Below, piece after piece: positions 23,602 to 32,938 of a stretch of DNA of 64,000 bases. The notes under the pieces are model-generated. The model saw only the letters and a program-made list of their open reading frames with translations, searched no databases and was not told the origin of the DNA. Within the stretch, counting starts at the first letter, position 1. Each line of letters opens with the position of its first letter. The DNA lies in contig JBEKMJ010000007.1 in assembly GCA_050008575.1 (NCBI GenBank), positions 106,116 to 170,115 of the forward strand, in the 5' to 3' direction. The translations under genes were made by a program, and so were the position numbers. The DNA comes from Bog-159 sp050008575 (GTDB taxonomy: Bacteria > Acidobacteriota > Terriglobia > Bryobacterales > Bryobacteraceae).

Positions 23602-26178
23602 ATGCGCTGGGGCCGCCAAGACCGCGAAGACGACGTCGAACGGGAGTTGCGTACCCACCTGGACCTGGAGGCCGAGGAGTCGGGCGACGGGCCCGCTGCC
23701 GCCCGCCGCACGTTCGGAAACCTCACGGCGGTGAAGGAGGCGATACACGAAATGTCTCACTGGACGGTAATCGAACAACTTGGCCAGGATCTGCGCTACG
23801 GCGCGCGCCTGCTGCGCCGCAGTCCGGCGTTCAGCCTCGTGGCGGTGCTGACCCTGGCGCTGGGGATCGGGGCGAACACGGCCATCTTCACGGTAGTGAA
23901 CGCGGTGCTGCTGCGGCCGCTCCCCTTCCCCGAGCCTGACCGGTTGGTGCGCGTCTGGGAGTCCAGCCCGACAGGGAACCAGCGCAACGTGGTCGACCCT
24001 TTCAATTTCCTCACCTGGCGCGACCGCACCCGCGGTTTTGAGCAGATGGCCGCCATCGATGCTTGGACCTCGAACATCACCGGCGGCGGCGAGCCGCTGG
24101 CGGTGCATGGCATGCGCGTCTCGCCCGCGTTCTTCTCCATCCTGAGGGCATCGCCCTTCATGGGCCGGGCCTTCAATCCGGACGAGGAAATTCCCGGCCG
24201 CGACTCCAGCGTGATCCTCGGCTACGCCTTCTGGCTGAGCCACTACGGAGGCGACCGGAATATCCTCGGACGAAAGATCGTGATGAACGGCGATCTGTCA
24301 ACCGTGGTCGGCATCATGCCGCCCGATTTTCGTCTCCCCGGTTGGAAAGCGGACCTCTATGTGCCCATGGCCCTCGACCGCGCCGAGGCCCGCAAGGGCG
24401 GCCGATGGCTTTCTACGATCGCGCGCCTCAAACCGGGCGTGAGCCTGGCGCAGGCGCAGCAGGATGTGGCGGCCGTGGCGAAGCAACTCTCCGCGGAGCG
24501 GCCGGACATGGATAAGGGTTGGAGCGCCGCGGTAGTGCCATTCCTGGATGACCTGACGGAGAATATCCGCCTGCCTCTGTTGGTACTGCTGGCGTCGGTG
24601 GGCCTGGTGCTGCTGATCGCCTGCGCCAACGTGGCGAACCTGCTGCTGATGCGCGCCACTGGCCGCATGCGCGAGATCGCCTTGCGCGCGGCGCTGGGTG
24701 CGGGAAGGCGGCGCATTCTGCTGCAACTTCTTTCGGAGAGCCTGCTATTGGCCCTGGCGGGATGCGCCGGAGGCTTGGCGGTTGGTTACTGGGGACTTCA
24801 AGGGCTGCTCGCGACGATCCCCACCAGCGTGCCATTGCCGCGCATGGAATCGATCCGCCTGGATTCCGGCGTGCTCTTCTTCGCGCTGGGCATTTCGCTG
24901 GCCACGGCCATTTTGTTTGGCCTGGCGCCCGCTATTCAGGCTTCGCGCCCGCAGTTGCAGAGCGCGCTGCAACAGGGATCGCAGCGCACGGGCGTGGGGG
25001 GCAGCCGCGTCTTCCGGCGGGCGTTCGTGGTCGCCGAGATTGCGCTGGCGCTGCTGCTGCTGGTGGGCGCCGGGTTGCTGCTGCGCAGTTTCGCCCGATT
25101 GACCTCCGTGAACCCCGGCTTCACCACCGAACACCTGCTCACTATGGAAATGTTCACCTCGCCGGCTAAATATGAAGACCAGCGGAAGCGTTCGCGGTAT
25201 TTGGAACGGGTACTCGATGCCGTGCGGAGCGTGCCGGGGGTCCAGGCGGCCGGCTCGACGCATTTTCTGCCGCTCACCGGACTGGTATCGGGTTCCTGTT
25301 TTGCGCAGGCTCCCGGTCCCGAGCCGGACACTTCTTCGCCCAACTCGGATTTTCTGGTGATCAGTCCCGGATACTTCCGGACCATTGGAACGCCGATGCT
25401 CAGCGGCCGCGATTTCAGCGCACAAGACCGCTTTGGCACGCCCAGCGCGCTGGTGGTCAATCATGCGTTTGCCGAGCGGTACTTCGCCCGACAAAACCCC
25501 ATCGGCAAGAAGCTGAATGTTTGCTGGACGATCCCCAATCCGGTCGAAATCGTGGGGGTGGTGGCGGATGCCCGGCAAACCGAGTTGAAGGAGGCCCCGC
25601 ATCCGACCATCTTCCTGGCCAATGCGCAGACGCCCATGTATTTCGCGCGGCTGGTCGTGCGGGCCCGGACCGACCCACGCCAAATGGCCCGCGCCGTCGA
25701 GGCGGCCATTCACCGGGTGGACCCGGACCAGGCGGTTTCGAACGTCCAAACCATGGACGATATCTTTTCCGATTCGGTGGCGCGCCCGAGATTTCAACTG
25801 GTGCTGCTGTTGGTTTTCGCGGGGATCGCGGTGCTGCTGGCGACCATCGGGGTATACGGCGTGGTGTCCTATTCGGTGACCCAGCGCACGCAGGAGATCG
25901 GCATTCGGGTGGCTTTAGGCGCGCGCTCGGCCGACGTGTCGCGCCTGGTGCTGCGCGAAGGGTTGCTGTTGGGCGGACTGGGTGTGGCGGTGGGACTCGC
26001 GGCGGCAGTGGCGTCCACGCGCGTGTTACGCAGCCTGTTGTTCGAGGTGACCCCCACCGATCCGCTCACGCTTGGCGCGGTGGCGGGCCTGCTGCTGGCG
26101 GTGGCCCTGGCGGCGACGCTGTGGCCGGCGCGCCGGGCTACGAAGGTCGATCCGATGGTGGCATTGCGGTACGAGTAG
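23602..26178 (+). CDS. ADOP-type ABC transporter permease (MacB/FtsX-like)
   Basis: An 858-residue inner-membrane protein of the acidobacterial duplicated orphan permease family. It has a short soluble N-terminal extension ('DVERELRTHLDLEAEESG'), then 'DLRYGARLLRRSPAFSLVAV' and the first FtsX/MacB unit ('LALGIGANTAIFTVVNAVLL', periplasmic core domain, 'LLIACANVANLLLMRATGRM'), then a second unit ending 'RATKVDPMVALRYE'. No ATPase gene is next to it, as expected for orphan members. A 9-bp palindrome overlaps its start. The likely role is in export or mechanotransmission; substrate unknown. Confidence 0.93.
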   Translation: MRWGRQDREDDVERELRTHLDLEAEESGDGPAAARRTFGNLTAVKEAIHEMSHWTVIEQLGQDLRYGARLLRRSPAFSLVAVLTLALGIGANTAIFTVVNAVLLRPLPFPEPDRLVRVWESSPTGNQRNVVDPFNFLTWRDRTRGFEQMAAIDAWTSNITGGGEPLAVHGMRVSPAFFSILRASPFMGRAFNPDEEIPGRDSSVILGYAFWLSHYGGDRNILGRKIVMNGDLSTVVGIMPPDFRLPGWKADLYVPMALDRAEARKGGRWLSTIARLKPGVSLAQAQQDVAAVAKQLSAERPDMDKGWSAAVVPFLDDLTENIRLPLLVLLASVGLVLLIACANVANLLLMRATGRMREIALRAALGAGRRRILLQLLSESLLLALAGCAGGLAVGYWGLQGLLATIPTSVPLPRMESIRLDSGVLFFALGISLATAILFGLAPAIQASRPQLQSALQQGSQRTGVGGSRVFRRAFVVAEIALALLLLVGAGLLLRSFARLTSVNPGFTTEHLLTMEMFTSPAKYEDQRKRSRYLERVLDAVRSVPGVQAAGSTHFLPLTGLVSGSCFAQAPGPEPDTSSPNSDFLVISPGYFRTIGTPMLSGRDFSAQDRFGTPSALVVNHAFAERYFARQNPIGKKLNVCWTIPNPVEIVGVVADARQTELKEAPHPTIFLANAQTPMYFARLVVRARTDPRQMARAVEAAIHRVDPDQAVSNVQTMDDIFSDSVARPRFQLVLLLVFAGIAVLLATIGVYGVVSYSVTQRTQEIGIRVALGARSADVSRLVLREGLLLGGLGVAVGLAAAVASTRVLRSLLFEVTPTDPLTLGAVAGLLLAVALAATLWPARRATKVDPMVALRYE

Positions 26179-26197
26179 TTCTGCTAAGTTGGGATGC

Positions 26198-27577
26198 ATG
26201 TCTCCCAGCTTTCGCGCACTCGTACTGATCGCATTTGCCGGCCGTCTGGCGGCGCAATTACCACCGGCGGCGACGGCTCAAATCGATACGGCCGCGGAGA
26301 AGGCGCTGGCCGATAGCGGCGCGCCCAGCGTGTCCATCGCGGTAGTCAAAGACGGCCGCATCGCCTACGTGAAGGCGTACGGCAATGCACGCTTGGGGCC
26401 TGCCACTGCCGCTCAACCGGAGATGCGCTACAGCATCGGCTCGGTAAGCAAACAGTTCATGGCCGCGGCCATTCTGATGCTGGTGGAGGAGGGCAAGCTC
26501 TCGCTCGACGATCGGGTGGGGCGCTATCTGCCGTCGCTCACGCGCGCCAACGAGGTGACCATCCGGCAACTCCTGTCGCATACGTCGGGCTACCAGGATT
26601 ATTATCCGCTCGACTATGTGGCGCCTTTCATGCAAAAAACCGTGACCGCTGACGAAATCCTGAAAACATGGGCAGGGAAGCCACTGGACTTCAATCCGGG
26701 CACCGAGTGGCAGTACAGCAATACGAACTATGTGGCGGCCGGCCGCATCCTGGAGCGCGTGACAGGCCATCCGCTCACCGCGTTTCTGCAAGCGCGGATT
26801 TTCGGCCCGCTGGGCATGTCCAGCGCAATCGACCTGGATGAGAAGTCACTTACGGAATCCGACGCGGCGGGCTACACGCGCTTCGGGCTGGGTCCGGCCC
26901 GCGCGGTCGCGCCCGAGGGCCGCGGCTGGCTCTTCGCGGCAGGCGAGCTGGCGATGACCGCGCAGGATCTGGCACGCTGGGACATTTCGCTGATGGAGCA
27001 CAAGCTGCTGAAACCCGCATCGCTGGATACGATGATGAACCCCGTCCGCCTGGCCAACGGCGCGCCGACCGGTTACGCCCTGGGAGTGGGCGTGTCCGAT
27101 GCGAACGGACACCCCAGGCTGGCGCACGGCGGCGCGGTGTCGGGCTTTGTCAGTTCGAATACGGTGTGGCCGGACGCGAAGGCCGCGGTGGTGGTCTTCG
27201 CAAACATGGATGGATCGGGTGCGCCCGGTGCGATCACCAGCCAGATCGCGCCGCTGCTGCTAGCCGAAGCGGAAGATCCGCAGGCGGCGCAACAGCTCGC
27301 ACAAGCGCGCCGGATCTTCAGCGGCCTGCAAGCGGGCCGCATCGACCGCGCGCTGCTGAATCCCGATTGTGACGCCTATTTCACGCCCCGGAACCTATCG
27401 GATGCCGCCGCCAGCCTTGGGCCGCTGGGCGATCCGGAGAGTTTCCGGCAGACTTCCGTCAGCCTGCGCGGCGGTATGACTTACCGTCATTTCCAGATCG
27501 GGTTCAAGGGCAAGCCGCTGCACTTGAGCACCTTCACAACGGCGGACGGGAAGCTGGCGCAGTATTTGATTCAGTAG
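26198..27577 (+). CDS. serine hydrolase, class C beta-lactamase fold, exported
   Basis: A 459-residue protein with signal peptide (MSPSFRALVLIAFAGRLAAQ). The catalytic SxxK is S82-x-x-K85 (GSVSKQF); the YxN motif is YSN in 'WQYSNTNYVAAGRILERV'; the third box is 'HGG' in 'LAHGGAVSGF'. This architecture is shared by class C beta-lactamases, D-aminopeptidases and esterases; a C-terminal extra domain (~100 residues) is present, so hydrolysis of peptides or esters is more likely than antibiotic resistance. It starts 19 bp after the ADOP stop and may be co-transcribed. Confidence 0.92.
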   Translation: MSPSFRALVLIAFAGRLAAQLPPAATAQIDTAAEKALADSGAPSVSIAVVKDGRIAYVKAYGNARLGPATAAQPEMRYSIGSVSKQFMAAAILMLVEEGKLSLDDRVGRYLPSLTRANEVTIRQLLSHTSGYQDYYPLDYVAPFMQKTVTADEILKTWAGKPLDFNPGTEWQYSNTNYVAAGRILERVTGHPLTAFLQARIFGPLGMSSAIDLDEKSLTESDAAGYTRFGLGPARAVAPEGRGWLFAAGELAMTAQDLARWDISLMEHKLLKPASLDTMMNPVRLANGAPTGYALGVGVSDANGHPRLAHGGAVSGFVSSNTVWPDAKAAVVVFANMDGSGAPGAITSQIAPLLLAEAEDPQAAQQLAQARRIFSGLQAGRIDRALLNPDCDAYFTPRNLSDAAASLGPLGDPESFRQTSVSLRGGMTYRHFQIGFKGKPLHLSTFTTADGKLAQYLIQ

Positions 27578-27622
27578 GTGGGGCAGGACTCCGGTCTCGC
27601 GGCCGACGTCCACGTCGGCCTG
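27578..27622. repeat. palindromic element (locus 8)
   Basis: GTGGGGCAGGACTCCGGTC followed by GGCCGACGTCCACGTCGGCC, immediately after the hydrolase stop. Confidence 0.75.
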
Positions 27623-27724
27623 CTTGCCTGATTCGCTGCACGAAGAGCATGCATAAACCGAGTTTGGTGTGTCTTGGATCTTGCTCTTATGGATTTCCGG
27701 TACTGGTTCATTCCGCGAGGCCGA

Positions 27725-29032
27725 CTAGTTCATCAGGTCGACCGACCGCGGGTCAATCGCGTGCCTGGCCACCCGCACAAAATCCTCAAGAGGGCAGTCG
27801 AAGGTAGCGTTACGGATGCTGCAGCCGGGAATGAACACCGGGGCGGTGGCCGGCGGCGCATCGAGCGTCAGGGCGGCGCGGCTGCGAAGCTGATCCATGG
27901 TCTGAGAGATATAGGAAGCCCGGACGATGTATTCGCCGGTCGTTTGCGACTGGCGAAGTTCGAACACCAACGCGCCACCTGGAGCAGCCACGTCGGCCTG
28001 GTAGCCTGGCACAAGCCAGTCGATATCGAAGAGGCTGGCTAGTCCGCTGATATTGGTGTTCGAGCCGAGCAACGCGATAATCTTATCCGACGGAGTTCCC
28101 AAAGTGCCGGTCATGGCATTCCCGGTAGCCGCCTGAACCATGGAGCGGACTATGTGCGACGCCACGTTGGAGCTCTGCACCTTGGCCAGATAGGGCGTGC
28201 GGAATTCGAGATCGAGGAGACGGTCGTATAAGCGGAAGATCTGGCTAATGCCGCCGGCGTTCAACTGGCCCCAGCCGACATCGGATGGCGCCATACCATC
28301 CGCGTACTCCATGACAAAAGGATCGATGGCAGTATCAATCAGCTCCAGCCCGCCGAGGTTGACCGGCAAAGTGCTGGAGCCGGCCGTGACGCCGATCGGG
28401 ATTGCCGTCACGTCGTTTATACCGGCCGGTGCGGCGGGCGCCGGAGTCGTGTTGGCGGGATAGTGGAACAAAACCGAGCGCACGAGCGCGATCTCGGCGG
28501 CATAGGCGGTGGCCAGGGATTGGGGACTGCCGCCAAGTCTCCCGTTTACGGCCGCGACCGCCATCCGCTCATTTAATTCCGCGACGCCCGCATCCACCGG
28601 ATCGAACAGCGGGTCGCTGGCGGAGGTGGTGTCGATGGATACAGTCGCCGCCGGGAGCATTCCAGCCGCGAAGGCTTGCGCGGTGTCCACGATCAGGGGA
28701 GTGTTGTTCGACCGGACGTACACGAATGGGGCGTCGGCCGCGTCGTTGCCAGTCAACAATTTCTCCTGGGTGAGCCAGAGACGGAAGTAGCCGCCCAGAA
28801 TGGTCTCATTCGTCTTGCCGTTCGGCGTGATCGCGGCGAGCCCCGGAACGGCGAAGGTTGGATACTGGAGCGCGGAGAAATTATTGAGGACCGAGTTAGG
28901 TGCGATGGGAGTCCGCACCGCATGGCGGCCGAAAATGACGATCTGCTTGAGCTGCGTATTATCGGCGGCCTGCGCCGCGGCAAACGGTCCAAACGCAAGA
29001 ATCGCGATGAATCCGGTATAACATAGTTTCAT
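27725..29032 (-). CDS. histidine-phosphatase-fold protein with altered active site, exported
   Basis: A 435-residue protein with signal peptide (MKLCYTGFIAILAFGPFAAA). It belongs to the acid phosphatase/phytase branch of the histidine phosphatase superfamily: an N-terminal 'FGRHAVRTP' at residues 35-42 (RHGxRxP with Gly to Ala) and the expected overall length. At the position where the proton-donor motif HD (usually GHDTN) should be, the sequence is G323-S324-N325-T326-N327. The family Arg in the 'RTxxTAxAF' box is also altered ('IVDTAQAFAAGM'). It may be a binding protein rather than an enzyme, or a clade with shifted catalytic residues. The upstream region is AT-rich. Confidence 0.85.
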   Translation of the reverse strand: MKLCYTGFIAILAFGPFAAAQAADNTQLKQIVIFGRHAVRTPIAPNSVLNNFSALQYPTFAVPGLAAITPNGKTNETILGGYFRLWLTQEKLLTGNDAADAPFVYVRSNNTPLIVDTAQAFAAGMLPAATVSIDTTSASDPLFDPVDAGVAELNERMAVAAVNGRLGGSPQSLATAYAAEIALVRSVLFHYPANTTPAPAAPAGINDVTAIPIGVTAGSSTLPVNLGGLELIDTAIDPFVMEYADGMAPSDVGWGQLNAGGISQIFRLYDRLLDLEFRTPYLAKVQSSNVASHIVRSMVQAATGNAMTGTLGTPSDKIIALLGSNTNISGLASLFDIDWLVPGYQADVAAPGGALVFELRQSQTTGEYIVRASYISQTMDQLRSRAALTLDAPPATAPVFIPGCSIRNATFDCPLEDFVRVARHAIDPRSVDLMN

Positions 29033-29142
29033 ATTCTAATATCTTAATTAGACGGTATTGCGGATTACAATCTTAACGATAGTTAGCTAAGCTGTCGTCC
29101 GAAGAGAATTGGAATACATGCCGGAGCTGGCCGCGGTTCCGA

Positions 29143-29261
29143 GTGGGGCGGGACTCCAGTCCTGCGCGGGTCCTCCAGGACCCGCTGTCACAAAATCAGC
29201 CCTGCCCGCACTGCCGGAGGCCGGCGTGGACGCCGGCCAGCAGGACTGGAGTCCCGCCCAC
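29143..29261. repeat. fold-back palindromic element (locus 9), 119 bp with inverted ends
   Basis: It begins GTGGGGCGGGACTCCAGTCC and ends with the reverse complement (GGACTGGAGTCCCGCCCAC), with one base less. In between are CGGGTCCTCCAGGACCCG and GCCGGCGTGGACGCCGGC hairpins. A single-stranded copy would fold into one long structured stem. Confidence 0.8.
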
Positions 29262-29336
29262 AAGCAACGCAGAAGCCCGGCCGGGAAAAACGAAGTGGCA
29301 CCGGGCTCAAGCCCGACCCACATTACAATAGAAGAG

Positions 29337-30008
29337 ATGACCGCAATCGTCCTCATGGCCGCCATGCTGGCGGCGACTGGCCCACTGGAAACCGCCCGCG
29401 ACCGCCAGGACCGGGCCGCGCTCGAAAAGCAGATCTCCGAGTTGTCGGCGATGGCGCAAAAAACGCCTCACGATGCCGAAGCGCAATACCATGTGGCACT
29501 GGCCGCATCTTACCTGGCTGAGATCGCCCTGGAACTGCACGATAAGAATCAGGCCGAAAGGGCGGCACAGTCCGGCATCGAGGCCGCCGAGCGCGCCATC
29601 GCCATCAACTCCAAAAACGCCGAATACTATCGCGTGCTGGGCACGCTCTGCGGGCAGGTGGTCCCGGCTAACCTGCTGTTTGCGTTGTCCTACGGCAAGC
29701 GCGCCCGCGAGGCCATCGGTAAGGCGCTGGAACTCGATCCGAAATCGTCACAGGCGTACTTGGCCCGTGGCGTCGGCAACTATTATCTGCCGGAGGCGAT
29801 GGGCGGTGGTCCCTCGGTGGCCATCCCGGATTTTCGCAAGGCCGCGGACCTGGATCCATCGTCCGCGGAGGCCCGCTTGTGGCTGGGACTGGCGCTGCGC
29901 AAGCAGCATCACAATGCCGAGGCGCGCCAGGCGTTTGAGAAGGCCGCGCGCCTGGATCCGGCGCGTATCTGGATCAAACAGCAGTTGGAGAAAACGCCCG
30001 CGCAATGA
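29337..30008 (+). CDS. TPR-repeat protein with N-terminal signal segment
   Basis: A 223-residue protein starting at ATG 29337 (MTAIVLMAAMLAATGPLETA), whose first ~15 residues form a signal peptide or hydrophobic start. Three to four TPR-like units follow ('EAQYHVALAASYLAEIALEL', 'SQAYLARGVGNYYLPEAMGG', 'AEARLWLGLALRKQHHNAEARQAF'). The longer open frame to 29109 is read through a palindromic element and is not used. Its TGA overlaps the ATG of the next membrane gene (ATGA), so they form an operon. Likely periplasmic scaffold; no enzymatic motif. Confidence 0.85.
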   Translation: MTAIVLMAAMLAATGPLETARDRQDRAALEKQISELSAMAQKTPHDAEAQYHVALAASYLAEIALELHDKNQAERAAQSGIEAAERAIAINSKNAEYYRVLGTLCGQVVPANLLFALSYGKRAREAIGKALELDPKSSQAYLARGVGNYYLPEAMGGGPSVAIPDFRKAADLDPSSAEARLWLGLALRKQHHNAEARQAFEKAARLDPARIWIKQQLEKTPAQ

Positions 30009-31618
30009 AGAACCTGGCGGTGATGGCAGGGATTCTAGCGATCGCCGCGCTGACATGGTTCCAGTTTCCAGGCCACACCTGGCTGCAGCAGGATACCCAG
30101 ATCTACGCCCCCATCCTGGAGCATCTGCGCGACCCGGCGGTGTTGCGGCGCGACATGCTGGTGGCCCGCCCGCACGTGTCGTTCACGCTGTACGACGAGA
30201 CCGCGCGGGGCCTTGCGCGCTTCACCGGCTTGAGCTTCCGCGAGGTGCTCGAAGGCGAGCAGTTCGTAACGCGGGCGCTGGGCATAGGGGGCCTGTACCT
30301 GATGGCCGCCGCGCTGGGGCTCTCGGCGCCGGCTGCGCTGCTGGTGGCGGGGATCGTTTCGTTAGGCGCGACCATCGGCGGCCCCGCCGTGCTTTCGTTC
30401 GAAATCGAACCGGACCCGCGCGGCTTCGCCGTGCCCCTGCTGTTTCTGGCGATCGGACTGGTGGCGCACGGCTGGGACTTCGCGGCCGGAATGGCCGGCG
30501 CGGTGGCCTTCCTGATGCATCCGCCCACGGTGATTCCGTTCTGGGCCGTTTACCTGGCGCTGGCTTTAGTGAGCCACAGGTTCCGGGCTTTCGTGCCGCT
30601 GGCAGCCGCATGCATCCTGCTGGCGATCGCCGCCCGCTTCCAGCAGGGCGCCGGCGAAGCGCAGCTCTTTTTCTCGCGGATCGCGCCGTCCGTTGAAAAC
30701 CTGCAACGCCTGCGGGCTCCGTATTCGTGGATCTCCGATTGGTGGCGGGATTGGTTGCCGCACTACCTCGTCTTGTACGCCGCATCGCTTGCGGCGTATG
30801 CGCGGCTGCGCAAAAGAGCGGCGCGCGATCTCCGATTTTTCCTGATCGGCTTGCCGCTGGTGGGTATGCTGAGCGTGCCGGCTTCCTACCTGCTGCTGGA
30901 AAAGATGAAGTGGGTGCTGTTGCCGCAAGTGCAGCCGATGCGCGCGCTGTTGTTCGTCACCGTGATCGCGGAGTTGTCCGCCGCGGCGGCTGGCATCGTG
31001 GCTGTCGCGGCGCGCCGCCGCATGGAAGGCTTCGCCTGGTTCACGCTGGTTTATCTGATTCCGTTGAACACCAGCTTGACCGCGATGCCCACGTGGAACC
31101 GCGCATTGGCGGCCGCGCTGCTGGCGGCCGGCGCGGCCCTGGCGGCATTCGCCGAAGCGCGCAAATTCCGATGGAGCGCGCCGGCCATGGCAGGCGCCGC
31201 GATGGCCGGATTCTTCCTGATTCCCACGCTCGCCGGCGTGAGCACGCATCCGCGGTTGCACACCGCGGAGTTGACGCAGCTATCCGCGTGGGCGCGGGCA
31301 TCCACGGCGCCGGACGCGGTGTTTCTGTTCGCCGATGCGGGCAAGCGACTGCACCCGGGCATCTTCCGCAGCGAGGCCCTGCGCGCGGTTTACGTCGACT
31401 GGAAAGGCGGCGGACAGGTCAACTATTTGGCGGATCTCGGCGCGCAGTGGTGGTCCCGCTGGCAGCAGGTGCTGGCCGCCCCGTTCGACCCGCGGAACGT
31501 AGCGCGCTACGGTGGGCTGGGTATCGATTACATCGTGCTGGCGCCCCGGAACCGCCTGCCGGATCGCGCGCCGGTGTTTGCGAACGCGGGGTATCTGGTG
31601 TACCCGCTGCACCGATAA
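30005..31618 (+). CDS. multi-pass membrane protein, GT-C-like glycosyltransferase candidate
   Basis: A 537-residue protein with about ten hydrophobic helices between residues 1 and 400 and a C-terminal soluble domain ('RLHTAELTQLSAWARAST ... DAVFLFADAGKRLHPGIFRS'). The N-terminal periplasmic loop after helix 1 ('HTWLQQDTQIYAPILEHLRD') and the layout resemble GT-C fold lipid-linked sugar transferases, but no experimentally defined motif is complete, so this is a family-level guess. It overlaps the TPR gene by 4 bp and probably works with it in the cell envelope. Confidence 0.7.
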   Translation: MKNLAVMAGILAIAALTWFQFPGHTWLQQDTQIYAPILEHLRDPAVLRRDMLVARPHVSFTLYDETARGLARFTGLSFREVLEGEQFVTRALGIGGLYLMAAALGLSAPAALLVAGIVSLGATIGGPAVLSFEIEPDPRGFAVPLLFLAIGLVAHGWDFAAGMAGAVAFLMHPPTVIPFWAVYLALALVSHRFRAFVPLAAACILLAIAARFQQGAGEAQLFFSRIAPSVENLQRLRAPYSWISDWWRDWLPHYLVLYAASLAAYARLRKRAARDLRFFLIGLPLVGMLSVPASYLLLEKMKWVLLPQVQPMRALLFVTVIAELSAAAAGIVAVAARRRMEGFAWFTLVYLIPLNTSLTAMPTWNRALAAALLAAGAALAAFAEARKFRWSAPAMAGAAMAGFFLIPTLAGVSTHPRLHTAELTQLSAWARASTAPDAVFLFADAGKRLHPGIFRSEALRAVYVDWKGGGQVNYLADLGAQWWSRWQQVLAAPFDPRNVARYGGLGIDYIVLAPRNRLPDRAPVFANAGYLVYPLHR

Positions 31619-31629
31619 GGCCGGACAGA

Positions 31630-31983
31630 TCAGGCGCCGGCTTTCGCGGAGACGGGCGTCCCTGTTCTCTGTGTCAGGAACCCGATGATCGCGCCGGTGA
31701 TAAAGCCGGGCATCATAATCTCCAGGTAGTGCTCGTGCTGCATAAACGCCACCAGAAACGCGAACAACAGCCCCAGCGCCGCGCCCAGCGCCACCCCCCA
31801 CTTCGTGGATTGCACCCTGCGCGCAAACCATCCGCTGAGCAATCCCACCAACATGCCTTTAATCGACGACCCCACCAGGATGCCACCAATCACGGAGTGC
31901 GTTTCCGGGTAGAACCACGCCGTGGCACCGTCGATGGCTCCCAGGACGAGCCCGAACAGCGATCCAGCCAGAATCTTATTCAT
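31630..31983 (-). CDS. small membrane protein with three to four transmembrane helices
   Basis: A 117-residue protein (MNKILAGSLFGLVLGAIDGA...) with glycine-rich helices at ~5-20, 30-50, 60-80 and 90-105. The 'GAIDGATAWFYPETHSVIGGILVGSSIKGMLVG' region suggests a conserved family of small inner-membrane proteins, but no function is recognised. It is convergent with the GT-C-like gene, 11 bp apart. Confidence 0.75.
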   Translation of the reverse strand: MNKILAGSLFGLVLGAIDGATAWFYPETHSVIGGILVGSSIKGMLVGLLSGWFARRVQSTKWGVALGAALGLLFAFLVAFMQHEHYLEIMMPGFITGAIIGFLTQRTGTPVSAKAGA

Positions 31984-32341
31984 CGTTTCTTCCTCCCACT
32001 ATAGTATTCTGCGTTCGCAGGAATTCCTTTAAGGAGGCGGAGGCATGGTCTGTTCCGCCGCGTTGGAACTCAGCGTGCCACCATTCCGGGTTTGGTACGC
32101 CCAGTACGAGCCAAGACTATCTGGCGGAAGTGTTTGGAGGCGCAGACAGAAAACAAAGCACTTACAAGTTCTTGGAGCCCAGAGCAAGCGGGACCGGCGC
32201 CTGAGTGAGGCACTCGCGTGGCTCGGGACAAAAAAAATCTCCAAAAAAATGTTCCATTGCAATGGGTCGGGTGTACAATTCAAGGAAACTGAGTTCTGGA
32301 ATGGAATACTCGGTCTGGATTGGTTGAAAGGACAATAACAC
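31984..32341. other. intergenic region before the PEP-CTERM gene
   Basis: 358 bp with no convincing ORF. A TACAAT (32274-32279) with weak -35-like TTCCAT 16 bp upstream, and a GAAAGG Shine-Dalgarno-like site (32327-32332) precede the next gene. No sigma-54 -24/-12 site (TGGCACG-N-TTGC) was found. Confidence 0.35.
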
Positions 32342-32932
32342 ATGATCCGCAGCATAACCGCCACCTTCGCTTCCATCGTTTTGCTTTCGGCGGCCCCAAT
32401 CGCCCACGCCTCCACGATCTTCTTTGGCGACTTGGCGAACGGTACGCCCGTCACCAACCAATATGCCGGCGTCGTTTTTTCGCTGATGGGACTACCCGAT
32501 TCCGGTGGCCCACCCACGATTAACACCTACTCCGCTGGTACGGGGCTGGCAAACTCCACCAATCCGGATTACCCGACCGCGAACATCCTGGACATGGCGT
32601 TCACCTCGCCGGTTTCCGATGTGTCGTTCACGTTCGACAATTACAACAATTCCTCGCTTGGCGATGCCACGACCTTCACCGCCTACGCCGGCAGCATGGT
32701 GGTCGATACCGGCAGTTTGCAAAATGTGTCGGGAGCTTTCCAACTCGTCACGGTTACCGGCAGCGGCATCACCGATCTGCAAATCAACAATAATGCAGGC
32801 GACGCGAGTTGGTATTTCGCGATCCAGACATTGAACTTCTCCAGCGTGCCCGAGCCCGGCTCGATGGCCCTTTCGGGCGCGGTTCTGCTTGGTTTGGCCG
32901 CGGCTTGGCGGCGCAAGCGCAAGGCAGCCTGA
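32342..32932 (+). CDS. PEP-CTERM sorting-signal protein, exported
   Basis: A 196-residue protein with signal peptide (MIRSITATFASIVLLSAAPI, cleavage after AHA) and a beta-rich middle region. The C-terminus has a classic PEP-CTERM signal: 'VPEPGSMALSGAVLLGLAAA' transmembrane segment and 'WRRKRK' basic end. Such proteins are cut and processed by an exosortase (XrtA/EpsH) and often become part of the exopolysaccharide matrix. It agrees with the EpsB-like transferase at 18.8 kb. No exosortase is in the window. Confidence 0.92.
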   Translation: MIRSITATFASIVLLSAAPIAHASTIFFGDLANGTPVTNQYAGVVFSLMGLPDSGGPPTINTYSAGTGLANSTNPDYPTANILDMAFTSPVSDVSFTFDNYNNSSLGDATTFTAYAGSMVVDTGSLQNVSGAFQLVTVTGSGITDLQINNNAGDASWYFAIQTLNFSSVPEPGSMALSGAVLLGLAAAWRRKRKAA

Positions 32933-32938
32933 CCCGCC

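Noticed and set aside
29109..29336. N-terminal extension of the TPR protein reading 'SGAGLQSCAGPPGPAV'
   Set aside because: It is a translation of the fold-back element at 29143-29261; the ATG at 29337 gives a signal-like start.
16690..32204. Shared 16-mer CAAGCGGGACCGGCGC at ~16690 and ~32188
   Set aside because: Only two copies and no flanking similarity; too short to claim a repeat family.
32200..32341. Possible sigma-54 promoter before the PEP-CTERM gene
   Set aside because: No -24/-12 element (TGGCACG-N4-TTGC) with proper spacing was found.
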